A DNA stretch of 64,000 nucleotides from Pseudomonas schmalbachii. Lineage in GTDB: Bacteria; Pseudomonadota; Gammaproteobacteria; Pseudomonadales; Pseudomonadaceae. Shown here piece after piece: positions 17,449-25,998 of the stretch. Every line of letters begins with the position of its first letter. Position 1 is the stretch's first letter. A program made the translations under genes and the position numbers. The stretch lies in NCBI RefSeq assembly GCF_017589465.1, contig NZ_JAELYA010000001.1, positions 1,054,001 through 1,118,000 of the forward strand, given 5' to 3'. The notes under the pieces were generated by a model, which worked only from the letters and a program-made list of their open reading frames with translations, did no database searches and had not been told where the DNA came from.

Positions 17449-19362
17449 ATGAGCGCCGCCAAGGGCTGGAGCATCCAGGCCCGCATGCTGGCCATCAGCC
17501 TGGGGCCGGCGCTGCTGCTGACCCTGCTGCTCACCGGCTATTTCACCTATGCGCGGCTGCAAGACCTGCGCCATGAACTGCAGCACACCGGCCAGCTGAT
17601 CGCCAACCAGTTGGCGCCAGCGGTGGAGTTCGGCGTCTTCACCAACAATCCCGCGCTGCTGAAGAACCTGCTGCAGGCCACGCTCGGCACGCCCAACGTG
17701 CGTTTCGTCGAAGTGCGCGACCGCAAGGACGACATCCTCGTCTACGTCGAGCACGACGCCAGCTCGCTGGAGAGCAGCCCGGGAGTGGCGGTCTTCCAGT
17801 CCGCCATCCAACGCCAGAGCATTCCCGCGCTCGCCGCCCCGCTGCCGGGCGAAACGGTGCATGCGCTGGACGATCTCTCCGGCGACGACTATCTGGGCCG
17901 GGTCGTGGTGGGCATGGCCGACGACGCGTTCAGCCAGTGCCAGCAGGAAATCCTCCTCAAGGGCGGCCTGCTGGCGCTGTTCGCCCTCGCCCTCACGCTG
18001 CTCCTGGTGCGCCGCCTGGCCCGCCGCCTCGCCGCGCCGATCGGCACCATGGGCCGCGCCGTGCAGGCGATCCAGAAAGGCGACTACCGCACGACCCTGC
18101 CCGTGCTCGACGACGGCGAACTCGGCGACCTCGCCCGCCACATCAACAACCTGGCGCGCGGCCTGCAACAGGCCAGCGCCGAGCAGGAACGCAGCATCGC
18201 GCAACTGATCGCCGCGCGCGAAGAGGCGGAACAGGCCAACAACGCGAAATCCGAATTCCTCGCCATGATGAGCCATGAGCTGCGCACGCCGATGAACGGT
18301 GTGCTCGGCATGCTGCAGCTGCTGGACACCACCGAGCTGAGCCAGGAACAGGCCGAATACAGCGCGCTGGCCACCGAATCGACGGAGCACCTGCTCAAGG
18401 TCATCAACGACATTCTCGACTTCTCCCGCATCGAGCGTGGCGCGCTGGAGCTGGAGCGCCTGCCGTTCAATCCGCTGGAGCTGGTCCAGGGCTCGGTCCA
18501 GGTGTTCCAGCACAGCGGCCAGCAACGCGGCCTGGAGCTGGTGGTGGATGCCCAGGACGGCCTGGGGAATCTCGAAGTCCAGGGCGACCCCACGCGAATC
18601 CGGCAAATCCTGGTGAACCTGCTGGGAAATGCGATGAAATTCACCGAAGAGGGAAGCATCCGCCTGGAAGCCCGCTGGCAGCCTCTGGATGACGAGGTGC
18701 TCTGGTTCACCTGCGCGGTGCACGACAGCGGGATCGGCATTCCCCCGGACCGCCTGGAGCAGATGTTCGAAGCCTTCCGCCAGGCCGACTCGTCCGTCTC
18801 GCGGCGCTTCGGCGGCACCGGGCTCGGCCTGGCCATCGCCCGCACCATGGCCGAGCGCATGGGCGGCACGCTGCACGCCACCAGCCAGCAGGGCGTCGGC
18901 TCGACCTTCACCCTGGAAATCCCCCTGCCGTTCCGCATCCGCCAGCAGCCGGCGGACAAGGTCGAGCCGGAATCCGACAAACGTGCCGCTGGTCAGTCCA
19001 TCCTGCTGGTCGAGGACAACCCGGTGAATCAAACGGTCATAGAAGCCATGTTGCGCAGCCTGGGTTATCGGGTCAGTCTGGTAGGAGATGGCGTGCAGGC
19101 CGTACGCAGCGTGGAAAGCGCCGATTTCAGCGCAATCCTCATGGACTGCCGGCTGCCGGTGCTCGACGGCTACGCCGCGACCCGGCAGATCCGCGCCGGA
19201 GCGCGCGGCCGGCAGATTCCGATCATCGCCCTGACGGCCAACGCGCTGGAGGGCGACCGCGAGGCCTGCCTCGCCGCCGGGATGAACGATTACCTGGCGA
19301 AACCGTTCAAACGCGCCGATCTGCAGCGGATTCTGCAACACTGGGTGACGGCAGGAAGTTGA
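17449..19362 (+). CDS. Hybrid sensor histidine kinase/response regulator (PA1611-type)
   Basis: Membrane hybrid kinase of 637 residues: helix 1 (about 13-33), a periplasmic domain of about 130 residues, helix 2 (about 165-185), HAMP, HisKA with [11 protein letters not shown] (His276), HATPase ending [12 protein letters not shown], and a receiver domain with [11 protein letters not shown] (Asp566). It has no own HPt domain. Position between gpsA and fabA matches PAO1 PA1611, reported to signal through HptB and to bind RetS in biofilm control. That role is inferred from synteny and architecture. The ATG at 17449 has GGGAG upstream. Confidence 0.92.
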   Translation: MSAAKGWSIQARMLAISLGPALLLTLLLTGYFTYARLQDLRHELQHTGQLIANQLAPAVEFGVFTNNPALLKNLLQATLGTPNVRFVEVRDRKDDILVYVEHDASSLESSPGVAVFQSAIQRQSIPALAAPLPGETVHALDDLSGDDYLGRVVVGMADDAFSQCQQEILLKGGLLALFALALTLLLVRRLARRLAAPIGTMGRAVQAIQKGDYRTTLPVLDDGELGDLARHINNLARGLQQASAEQERSIAQLIAAREEAEQANNAKSEFLAMMSHELRTPMNGVLGMLQLLDTTELSQEQAEYSALATESTEHLLKVINDILDFSRIERGALELERLPFNPLELVQGSVQVFQHSGQQRGLELVVDAQDGLGNLEVQGDPTRIRQILVNLLGNAMKFTEEGSIRLEARWQPLDDEVLWFTCAVHDSGIGIPPDRLEQMFEAFRQADSSVSRRFGGTGLGLAIARTMAERMGGTLHATSQQGVGSTFTLEIPLPFRIRQQPADKVEPESDKRAAGQSILLVEDNPVNQTVIEAMLRSLGYRVSLVGDGVQAVRSVESADFSAILMDCRLPVLDGYAATRQIRAGARGRQIPIIALTANALEGDREACLAAGMNDYLAKPFKRADLQRILQHWVTAGS

Positions 19363-19606
19363 ACACTGGGCGCGCTTCGAACACACTTCCGCCCCTGAAG
19401 CGGACGTTCAGCTCGCGCGCCGGCCCTGAAGACGACGTGCACCGGTAAAAAAACGGCGCCTGATCGCCCCGGCGCTGTGACTTGAGCCGATAGGCATTAG
19501 TCTATGAACTTGGCTGCCGCTGGATGCCGCAACAACAAACCCAGGCGCGCGGAGCCGCAGGCCGATGCGCAATCGCCCTGCCGATAAAGATTTTTGAGGA
19601 GCTCGC

Positions 19607-20122
19607 ATGACCAAACAACACGCCTTCACCCGAGAAGACCTGCTGCGCTGCAGCCGCGGCGAGCTCTTCGGACCGGGTAATGCGCAACTGCCCGCCCCCA
19701 ACATGCTGATGATCGACCGCATCACTCACATCAGCGAAACGGGCGGCAAGTATGGCAAGGGCGAACTGGTCGCCGAGCTGGATATCAATCCGGACCTGTG
19801 GTTCTTCGGCTGCCACTTCGAAGGCGACCCGGTAATGCCCGGCTGCCTCGGCCTCGACGCCATGTGGCAACTGGTCGGTTTCTTCCTCGGCTGGCAGGGC
19901 AACCCCGGCCGTGGCCGTGCGCTGGGCTCGGGCGAAGTGAAGTTCTTCGGCCAGGTCCTGCCGACCGCCAAGAAGGTCACCTACAACATCCACATCAAAC
20001 GCACCATCACCCGCTCGCTGATCCTCGCCATCGCCGATGGCACCGTCAGCGTCGATGGCCGCGAAATCTACAGCGCCGAAGGTCTCCGCGTCGGCCTGTT
20101 CACTTCCACTGACAGCTTCTAA
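19607..20122 (+). CDS. fabA: 3-hydroxydecanoyl-ACP dehydratase/isomerase FabA
   Basis: Makes the cis-3-decenoyl-ACP that commits chains to unsaturated fatty acids. It has 171 residues. The catalytic His70 lies in [15 protein letters not shown] and Asp84 in LGLDAMWQ, both at the classical positions. The RBS GAGGAGCT precedes the ATG at 19607. fabB follows after 11 nt, the standard fabAB operon of gamma-proteobacteria such as Pseudomonas. Confidence 0.98.
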   Translation: MTKQHAFTREDLLRCSRGELFGPGNAQLPAPNMLMIDRITHISETGGKYGKGELVAELDINPDLWFFGCHFEGDPVMPGCLGLDAMWQLVGFFLGWQGNPGRGRALGSGEVKFFGQVLPTAKKVTYNIHIKRTITRSLILAIADGTVSVDGREIYSAEGLRVGLFTSTDSF

Positions 20123-20133
20123 GGGTTATCCGC

Positions 20134-21351
20134 ATGCGTCGCGTCGTGATTACCGGTCTGGGCATCGTTTCCTGCCTGGGCAATGACAAAGACACCGTCT
20201 CCGCCAACCTTCGCGCTGGCCGTGCCGGAATCCGTCACAATCCCTCGTACGCCGAGATGGGTCTGCGCAGCCAGGTTTCCGGTTCCGTCAATCTGAACCT
20301 GGAAGAGCTGATCGACCGCAAGGTGTACCGCTTCATGGGCGACGCCGCGGCCTACGCCTACCTGGCGATGGAGCAGGCGATCAAGGACTCCGGCCTGACC
20401 CAGGAGCAGATCTCCAACCCGCGCACCGGCCTGATCGCCGGTTCCGGTGGCGCCTCCACCATCAACCAGATGGAAGCCATCGACATCCTGCGCGAGAAGG
20501 GCGTCAAGCGCATCGGCCCATACCGCGTGCCGCGCACCATGAGCAGCACCGTATCGGCGTGCCTGGCCACTCCGTTCCAGATCAAGGGCATCAACTACTC
20601 CATCGCCTCCGCCTGCGCCACCAGCGCGCACTGCATCGGCAACGCCATGGAGCAGATCCAGCTGGGCAAGCAGGACGTCGTGTTCGCCGGCGGCGGTGAA
20701 GAGGAGCACTGGAGCCAGAGCTGCCTGTTCGACGCCATGGGCGCCCTCTCCACCCAGTACAACGAGACCCCGGAAAAGGCCTCGCGTGCGTACGACGCCA
20801 AGCGTGACGGCTTCGTCATCGCCGGCGGCGGCGGCATGGTGGTGGTGGAAGAGCTGGAGCACGCCCTCAAGCGCGGCGCCAAGATCTACGCCGAAATCGT
20901 CGGTTACGGCGCCACCTCGGACGGCTACGACATGGTCGCCCCAAGCGGCGAAGGCGCGATCCGCTGCATGCAGCAGGCGATGTCCACCGTCAGCGATCCG
21001 ATCGACTACCTGAACACCCACGGCACCTCCACTCCGGTCGGCGACGTTGCCGAAGCCGGCGCGGTCCGTAGCCTGTTCGGCGACAAGGCACCGAAGATCA
21101 GCTCGACCAAGAGCCTGTCCGGCCACTCCCTGGGCGCTGCCGGCGTGCACGAGGCGATCTACTGCCTGCTGATGATGGAAGGCAACTTCATCGCCGGCTC
21201 GGCCAACATCGACGAGCTGGACCCGGAAGTGGCCGATCTGCCGATCGTCCGCGTCACCGAGGAAAACGCCAAGGTCGATACGGTCATGAGCAACAGCTTC
21301 GGCTTCGGCGGCACCAACGCCACCCTGATCCTGAAGCGCTGGAACGGCTGA
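20134..21351 (+). CDS. fabB: 3-oxoacyl-ACP synthase I FabB
   Basis: Condensing enzyme that elongates the FabA product, needed for unsaturated fatty acid synthesis. It has 405 residues. The Cys-His-His triad is visible: Cys161 in [10 protein letters not shown], His296 in [11 protein letters not shown] and His331 in [10 protein letters not shown] glycine-rich [10 protein letters not shown] lies near the C-terminus. Second gene of fabAB, followed by a strong terminator. Confidence 0.98.
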   Translation: MRRVVITGLGIVSCLGNDKDTVSANLRAGRAGIRHNPSYAEMGLRSQVSGSVNLNLEELIDRKVYRFMGDAAAYAYLAMEQAIKDSGLTQEQISNPRTGLIAGSGGASTINQMEAIDILREKGVKRIGPYRVPRTMSSTVSACLATPFQIKGINYSIASACATSAHCIGNAMEQIQLGKQDVVFAGGGEEEHWSQSCLFDAMGALSTQYNETPEKASRAYDAKRDGFVIAGGGGMVVVEELEHALKRGAKIYAEIVGYGATSDGYDMVAPSGEGAIRCMQQAMSTVSDPIDYLNTHGTSTPVGDVAEAGAVRSLFGDKAPKISSTKSLSGHSLGAAGVHEAIYCLLMMEGNFIAGSANIDELDPEVADLPIVRVTEENAKVDTVMSNSFGFGGTNATLILKRWNG

Positions 21352-21365
21352 TCGCCCGACCAGTG

Positions 21366-21396
21366 AAAAAGGCGCCTTTCGAGGCGCCTTTTTTTG
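21366..21396 (+). terminator. Rho-independent terminator of fabAB
   Basis: AAGGCGCC-TTTCGA-GGCGCCTT stem-loop followed by a T run (TTTTTTT), 15 nt after the fabB stop. Confidence 0.92.
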
Positions 21397-21420
21397 TGTC
21401 TGCGGGAAAGCCCCACTCCG

Positions 21421-21476
21421 TAGGGCGGGTGCAACCTGCCATGACGCCTCCGGACTGGCGGGTTGCACCCGCCCTA
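21421..21476. repeat. Palindromic repeat TAGGGCGGGTGCAACCTGCC, copy 2
   Basis: Arms TAGGGCGGGTGCAACCTGCC and GGCGGGTTGCACCCGCCCTA flank a 16-nt centre. Same family as 7331-7389 and 34123-34174. It lies in the convergent gap between fabB and cheR. Confidence 0.85.
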
Positions 21477-21509
21477 CCTGCCCTCCGCGGAAATCCGCTG
21501 GAGCAGGCC

Positions 21510-22337
21510 TCACTTGGCCTGGTAGATGATCCCCGGATTGCACTGGACCATCTGGTAATGCTCCGGCAGGCCGTTCAGCGCTTCGGACGCGCCGAGGAAC
21601 AGGTAGCCGCCCGGCTTCAGCGCCGCGTGCATGCGCAGCAGGATGTCGCGCTTGGCTTCGACGGAGAAATAGATCAGCACATTGCGGCAGAAGATCATGT
21701 CGAACTTGCCGAGCAGGGAATAGCTGTCCAGCAGGTTCAGCGCACGGAATTCCACCCGACTCCTGATCGCCGGCTTCAGCGCCCAGCGGCCGGGAGTCTT
21801 CGGCTCGAAGTAGCGCTGCTGCCGCTCCGGCGACAAACCACGGCCCATTGCCAGGTTGTCGTACTCGCCGGTCCTGGCCTGCGCCAGCATCGAACCGGAA
21901 AGATCGGTGGCGACGATCTGCGCCCCGCCGCGCAGCTGGCCGAGGTTGCTGCGCTCGAACTCGTCGATCGCCATCGACAGCGAATAGGGCTCCTGCCCCG
22001 AGGAGCACGCCGCCGACCAGATGCGCAGGCGCTGGCCGGGGTTGGCCTTGAGCATTTCCGGAAGGATGCGGCTCTTCAGCACCTCGAACGGATAGGTATC
22101 GCGAAACCACAGCGTCTCGTTGGTGGTCATCGCGTCCACCACCCGCTCGCGCAGGGCGCCGCCGGCAAATCCCTGGATCCGCTGCACCAGCTCGCCGAGG
22201 GACTTGATGCCCTCCTGCTCCATCAGCCGGCTCAGGCGACTGGAAACCAGGTACTGCTTGTTGGCGCCGAGCACGATGCCGCAGGTCTTTTCCAGGAAGG
22301 CCCGGAACAGCTCGTAGTCAGGGGAGCTCGATGTCAA
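21510..22337 (-). CDS. cheR: Chemotaxis protein methyltransferase CheR
   Basis: Methylates glutamates of chemoreceptors using S-adenosylmethionine. From the TTG at 22337 it has 275 residues, beginning MTSSSPDYELFRAFLEKTCG like other Pseudomonas CheR1 proteins, with GAGG upstream. Motifs: TTNETLWFRD, IWSAACSSGQEPYSLSM for SAM binding, and IFCRNVLIYF. The frame is open up to an ATG at 22472, which would add 45 Gly/Pro/Ala-rich residues and overlap cheV, so the longer form cannot be excluded. Confidence 0.9.
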   Translation of the reverse strand: MTSSSPDYELFRAFLEKTCGIVLGANKQYLVSSRLSRLMEQEGIKSLGELVQRIQGFAGGALRERVVDAMTTNETLWFRDTYPFEVLKSRILPEMLKANPGQRLRIWSAACSSGQEPYSLSMAIDEFERSNLGQLRGGAQIVATDLSGSMLAQARTGEYDNLAMGRGLSPERQQRYFEPKTPGRWALKPAIRSRVEFRALNLLDSYSLLGKFDMIFCRNVLIYFSVEAKRDILLRMHAALKPGGYLFLGASEALNGLPEHYQMVQCNPGIIYQAK

Positions 22338-22461
22338 GGGTAGTGCCTCGTTGCGCGTGGGGAATGGCGTAGCCGCCGGCACACCGCCGCCCGGCCTGCC
22401 GATCAGACCCGGCCCGGCGCTGCCGGCCAGCGGCGCGATGGCGCTCGCCGCGCCGCGTGGT

Positions 22462-23394
22462 TCAGCGGGCATCCACCGCCCTGATGCGCTCCATCACCCG
22501 CGCCGCCAGGTCGTCCGGGCGGAACTTGGCGAGGAAATCATCGGCGCCGACCTTCCGCACCATCGCCTGGTTGAACACACCGGACAGCGAAGTATGCAGG
22601 AGAATGTGCAGGTCATGCAGCCGCGAGTCGTTGCGGATTTCCGCCGTCAGCGTGTAGCCGTCCATCTCCGGCATCTCGATATCCGAGATCAGCATCAGCA
22701 GCTCGTCCGCCGGCCGGCTGCCCGCCTCCACCATCTGCCGCAGGTAATCCAGCGCCTGGCGGCCATCCGGCAGCGCCAGCACCTCCACGCCGACCGTTTC
22801 CAGGCAACGCAGCAGTTGCTTGCGCGCCACCGAGGAGTCGTCCACCACCAGCACGCGCTTGCCCGGTGCGCGCCGCTGCACTTCGGCATCCAGCACACCG
22901 TCGGAAATCCGCTCGGAAGTCGGCGCCACTTCGGCGAGCACCTTCTCCACGTCGATGATTTCCACCATCCGCCCGTCCACCCGCGTCACCGCCGTCAGGT
23001 AGTGGTCACGACCGGTACCCTTGGGCGGCGGCAGGATCTCTTCCCAGTTCAGGTTGACGATGCGCTCCACCGAATGCACGAGGAAGCCCTGCACCTTGGT
23101 GTTGTACTCGGTGATGATCACGAAGCTCTGGGCCAGATCGCGCAGCGCCTGGCGGCCGGTGGCCAGCGACAGGTCGAGGATCGGGATGGTGCCGCCGCGG
23201 ATGTTCGCCACGCCGCGCACCACATGATTGGACTTGGGCATCACGGTCAGGCGCGGGCATTGCAGCACCTCTTTCACCTTGAACACGTTGATGCCATACA
23301 ACTGGCTGCCATCCAGACGGAACAGCAGCAGTTCGAGGCGATTCTGCCCGACCAGCTGCGTTCGCCGGTCTACCGTATCCATGACTCCGGCCAT
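22462..23394 (-). CDS. cheV: Chemotaxis coupling protein CheV
   Basis: CheW-like adaptor fused to a receiver domain; couples chemoreceptors to CheA and adapts by phosphorylation. It has 310 residues from the ATG at 23394 (MAGVMDTVDRRTQLVGQNRL), chosen over the ATG at 23409 because GGGAGG sits directly upstream. The CheW-like domain spans about residues 15-150, and the receiver has LVVDDSSVAR, SDIEMPEMDG (phospho-acceptor Asp238) and a degenerate DDFLAKF end. Precedes cheR, and is divergent from flgA. Confidence 0.96.
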   Translation of the reverse strand: MAGVMDTVDRRTQLVGQNRLELLLFRLDGSQLYGINVFKVKEVLQCPRLTVMPKSNHVVRGVANIRGGTIPILDLSLATGRQALRDLAQSFVIITEYNTKVQGFLVHSVERIVNLNWEEILPPPKGTGRDHYLTAVTRVDGRMVEIIDVEKVLAEVAPTSERISDGVLDAEVQRRAPGKRVLVVDDSSVARKQLLRCLETVGVEVLALPDGRQALDYLRQMVEAGSRPADELLMLISDIEMPEMDGYTLTAEIRNDSRLHDLHILLHTSLSGVFNQAMVRKVGADDFLAKFRPDDLAARVMERIRAVDAR

Positions 23395-23429
23395 TACGCC
23401 TCCCCGCATCGCCGCCCCGGATGCGAGAC

Positions 23430-23443
23430 GGCACGACTATTGC
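23430..23443 (+). promoter_or_regulatory. RpoN (sigma-54) promoter upstream of flgA
   Basis: GGCACG-ACTA-TTGC fits the sigma-54 consensus TGGCACG-N4-TTGC at nearly every position, with GG and GC correctly spaced. Flagellar genes of Pseudomonas commonly use RpoN with FleQ. The predicted start near 23455 coincides with the flgA ATG at 23456. Confidence 0.75.
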
Positions 23444-23455
23444 CTGAACCGTTGC

Positions 23456-24214
23456 ATGAAGCAGGCAACGACATTTTCCCGACAGCTCCGGCCCCTGCGC
23501 CGGATGCTTTGCGGCGTTCTTGGAATCGCGGGCACTCTCGGCCTCGGCACAGGCGTGGCCGACGAGTTCACCGCTCCCGAGACTCTTATCGGCGCCACCC
23601 AGGGCTTTCTTGAGTTCAAGGTGGAGGAATATCTGCAGTCCAGCGCCATGGATGCGCGCTATCAGGTGGACGTCGGCCGCATCGATCCGCGCCTGCGCCT
23701 GGTGCATTGCGACAGGAGTTTGACGCAGCAGCTGGAAAGCCCGGCGCAACCGGTCGGCCGCGTCACCGTGCGGGTGCGCTGCGACGGCAGTTCGCCGTGG
23801 ACGGTGTTCGTCCCGGCCCAGGTCCGGATTTTCCGCCAGGTTGTCGTCGCCAGCCTGCCGCTGAAGCGCGGCCATGTGCTGGAAGCCGGCGATATCGGCC
23901 TGGTGGAACGCGATGTCGGCCTGCTCAGCCAGGGCTACATCACCGAGCCGGAACGGGTGATCGGCCAGAAGCTGCGGCGCGCGACGCTGAACGACCAGAT
24001 TCTCGCCCCGGTATTCTTGGAACAGGCCGAAGCGGTGCGCAAGGGCGACCAGGTGATGATCCGCGCGCGCACCGGCACGGTGACCGTGGCGATGCCCGGC
24101 GAGGCGCTGGCCAACGGCGTGCCCGGCCAGCAGATCCGCGTGCGCAACCTGCAATCGCAGCGAGTGGTCAAGGCGCGGGTGATGGAACCGGGCACCGTCG
24201 AAGTCGGCATGTAG
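23456..24214 (+). CDS. flgA: Flagellar P-ring assembly chaperone FlgA
   Basis: Periplasmic chaperone for assembly of the flagellar P ring (FlgI). It has 252 residues from the ATG at 23456. The arginine-rich n-region (FSRQLRPLRR) followed by MLCGVLGIAGTLGLGTGVA makes a plausible signal peptide; the later ATG at 23504 would lose all positive charges, so the earlier start is preferred. SAF-like domain with GDIGLVERDVG, and ALANGVPGQQIRVRNLQS near the C-terminus. First gene of flgA-flgM-flgN-flgZ. The start sits on the predicted RpoN transcription start, leaving almost no leader. Confidence 0.9.
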   Translation: MKQATTFSRQLRPLRRMLCGVLGIAGTLGLGTGVADEFTAPETLIGATQGFLEFKVEEYLQSSAMDARYQVDVGRIDPRLRLVHCDRSLTQQLESPAQPVGRVTVRVRCDGSSPWTVFVPAQVRIFRQVVVASLPLKRGHVLEAGDIGLVERDVGLLSQGYITEPERVIGQKLRRATLNDQILAPVFLEQAEAVRKGDQVMIRARTGTVTVAMPGEALANGVPGQQIRVRNLQSQRVVKARVMEPGTVEVGM

Positions 24215-24235
24215 CGAAACTCGGCCGGCTTTTCC

Positions 24236-24261
24236 TAAACTGTGCATCGATACGCGATAAA
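24236..24261 (+). promoter_or_regulatory. FliA (sigma-28) promoter of flgM
   Basis: TAAA, a 14-nt spacer, then GCGATAAA, close to the sigma-28 consensus TAAA-N15-GCCGATAA. It lies about 70 nt upstream of the flgM start. A FliA promoter before flgMN is known in P. aeruginosa and makes FlgM part of a feedback loop on FliA. Confidence 0.7.
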
Positions 24262-24331
24262 ACGTCCTAAAGAATTCCGCGATACGGCCGAATACGAGGA
24301 CAAGTGTCACCAACCCGCAGAGGTTCAAACC

Positions 24332-24649
24332 ATGGTCATCGACTTCAACCGGCTGAATCCCGCCGGCACCCCGGTCAGCACCGGCCGCAGCGGCAACGTC
24401 CAGAGCGACCGCAGCGAAGCCGCCAGTGTCGAGCCCGGCGCCAGCGCAGCCGTTGGCGGCAGCGGCGAGTCCGTGCAGCTCAGCGATACCGCGCAGCAGC
24501 TGCAGAAAGCCAGCGACCAGCTGAAGGACCAGCCCGTGGTCGACCAGGAAAAGGTCGCCCGCATCAAGCAGGCCATCGCCGACGGCAGCTACCAGATCGA
24601 CAATGAGCGAGTCGCCGGCAAGCTGCTCGACTTCGAATCCCAGCGCTGA
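24332..24649 (+). CDS. flgM: Anti-sigma-28 factor FlgM
   Basis: Binds FliA until the hook is finished and is then exported. It has 105 residues from the ATG at 24332 ([12 protein letters not shown]), with AGAGG upstream. The N-terminal half is low-complexity and disordered (Gly/Ser-rich). The C-terminal half holds the FliA-binding helices: [31 protein letters not shown] and [11 protein letters not shown]. Same order as in P. aeruginosa. Confidence 0.95.
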   Translation: MVIDFNRLNPAGTPVSTGRSGNVQSDRSEAASVEPGASAAVGGSGESVQLSDTAQQLQKASDQLKDQPVVDQEKVARIKQAIADGSYQIDNERVAGKLLDFESQR

Positions 24650-24668
24650 TTCCCGAGCCGAGCCCGCG

Positions 24669-25136
24669 ATGTCCGACGTTTCCCTGCTCCAGCTGTTCAC
24701 CGACGATATCGACGCCGCCGAACGGCTGCTGCAGTTGATCGACGACGAGTTCCAGGCGCTCGAACAGCGCGACCTGCCGCGCCTGCGGCAACTGCTGGAT
24801 GGCAAGCTGCCGCTGATGCAGCAACTGGAACTGCACGCCCGCCAGCGCGGCGACATCCTGCACCAGGCCGGCGTCGGCGCCGACCGCGAAGGTTTGGTCC
24901 AACTGGCCGCGCGCATTGCCGATGGCAGCCAACTGCTCGAACTGGGCGACCGGCTCGCCGAGCTGCTCGACCGCCTGCAACTGGCCAACCAGCGCAACGG
25001 CCGCATCATCCGCGCCGGCCAGGCTTCGACCGGCCACCTGCTGGATATCCTGCGCGGCCAGGACAGCCCCAGCCTTTACGACCGCCACGGCGGCGCGACC
25101 CAGGGCGCCCGCCAGCGCCCGCTCAGCCAGGCGTGA
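24669..25136 (+). CDS. flgN: Flagellar export chaperone FlgN
   Basis: Cytoplasmic chaperone for the hook-filament junction proteins FlgK and FlgL. It has 155 residues from the ATG at 24669. The protein is almost entirely helical, with long amphipathic stretches (LLQLIDDEFQALEQRDLPRL) as in FlgN, and ends in a basic, disordered tail. It lies 19 nt after flgM in the flgMN arrangement. Confidence 0.9.
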   Translation: MSDVSLLQLFTDDIDAAERLLQLIDDEFQALEQRDLPRLRQLLDGKLPLMQQLELHARQRGDILHQAGVGADREGLVQLAARIADGSQLLELGDRLAELLDRLQLANQRNGRIIRAGQASTGHLLDILRGQDSPSLYDRHGGATQGARQRPLSQA

Positions 25137-25179
25137 GCCACCCCGCAGACCACAAGAACAAGATGGAGACCCTCGGATC

Positions 25180-25929
25180 GTGTCCAGTCCGTTCGCCAAG
25201 GAAAATGGCCCCCAGCCACCCAGGACGCTGAAGGCGCCGATGGAAATCCACGCCTGCCTGCGCATGCTGCTGGACGCACACACGCCGCTGGTCATTTCCT
25301 TCGCCGAGCGCAACCAGCGCTTCCAGAGCTACGTCGTCGAGATCGATCGCGAGAACGACAGCATCGCCCTGGACGAACTGATGCCGAATGACGGCGAGCG
25401 CTACCTGAACAACGCCGAACCCTTCCATATCGAAGCCTCCCACGATGGCATCCGCATCGTCTGGGAATGCCGCCAGGCCGTGGAATTCGGCGAACTCGAA
25501 AAGCACCGCTGCTACTGGCTGCCGGCGCCGACGGAAATGCTCTACCACCAGCGCCGCAACGCCTACCGGGCGAAGCTGAAGCAGACCGAGCCGGTCAGCA
25601 TCGAAATCGCCGGAGAAAAGCTCAAGGCACCGCTCAGCGGCAAGATGCTGGATATCTCCGCCACCGGCTGCAAGGTGCGCTTCAGCGGCGATGTCGGCAG
25701 CCGGCTGCATCCGGGGGAAGTCTACGAACGCTTCACCGCGCGCATGCCAGGCGGGACTCTCGTCATGGAAGTGGAAGTGCGCCACGTGAAGTACGACGAG
25801 AAGCTCAACACGACCTTCGCCGGTCTGCGCTTCCACCGCATCAACGGGCTGGAACAGCGCCAGGTGGAGCGCTTTGTCTACCAGCTGCAGCGCGAGGCGC
25901 GGCGGTTTGAGAAGGAAGAGTTGTTCTAG
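25180..25929 (+). CDS. flgZ: c-di-GMP-responsive flagellar brake protein (YcgR/FlgZ)
   Basis: PilZ protein that slows the flagellar motor when c-di-GMP is high. It has 249 residues from the GTG at 25180, with GGAGA upstream. The N-terminal YcgR domain covers about residues 25-125. The PilZ domain begins RRNAYRAKL (RxxxR) and has DISATGCKV (DxSxxG), both needed for c-di-GMP binding. It ends the flgA-flgM-flgN block, and in other pseudomonads the gene in this place is called flgZ. Confidence 0.92.
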   Translation: MSSPFAKENGPQPPRTLKAPMEIHACLRMLLDAHTPLVISFAERNQRFQSYVVEIDRENDSIALDELMPNDGERYLNNAEPFHIEASHDGIRIVWECRQAVEFGELEKHRCYWLPAPTEMLYHQRRNAYRAKLKQTEPVSIEIAGEKLKAPLSGKMLDISATGCKVRFSGDVGSRLHPGEVYERFTARMPGGTLVMEVEVRHVKYDEKLNTTFAGLRFHRINGLEQRQVERFVYQLQREARRFEKEELF

Positions 25930-25941
25930 CGGGGCTGGCGG

Positions 25942-25986
25942 CCCTCACCCCTGCCCTCTCCCTCCGGGAGAGGGTTGGGGTGAGGG
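25942..25986. repeat. REP-like palindrome CCCTCACCCC/GAGAGGG
   Basis: CCCTCACCCCTGCCCTCTCC followed by CTCCGGGAGAGGGTTGGGGTGAGG forms a long hairpin. Same family as the pair between kdpB and kdpC. It lies in the convergent gap after flgZ, where it may serve as a transcription end. Confidence 0.8.
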
Positions 25987-25998
25987 CAAACCGGCACA

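Noticed and set aside
17224-19386. A 720-codon minus-strand frame opposite the hybrid kinase
   Set aside because: Antisense to clear HAMP-HisKA-HATPase-REC coding sequence; no domain or start signal.
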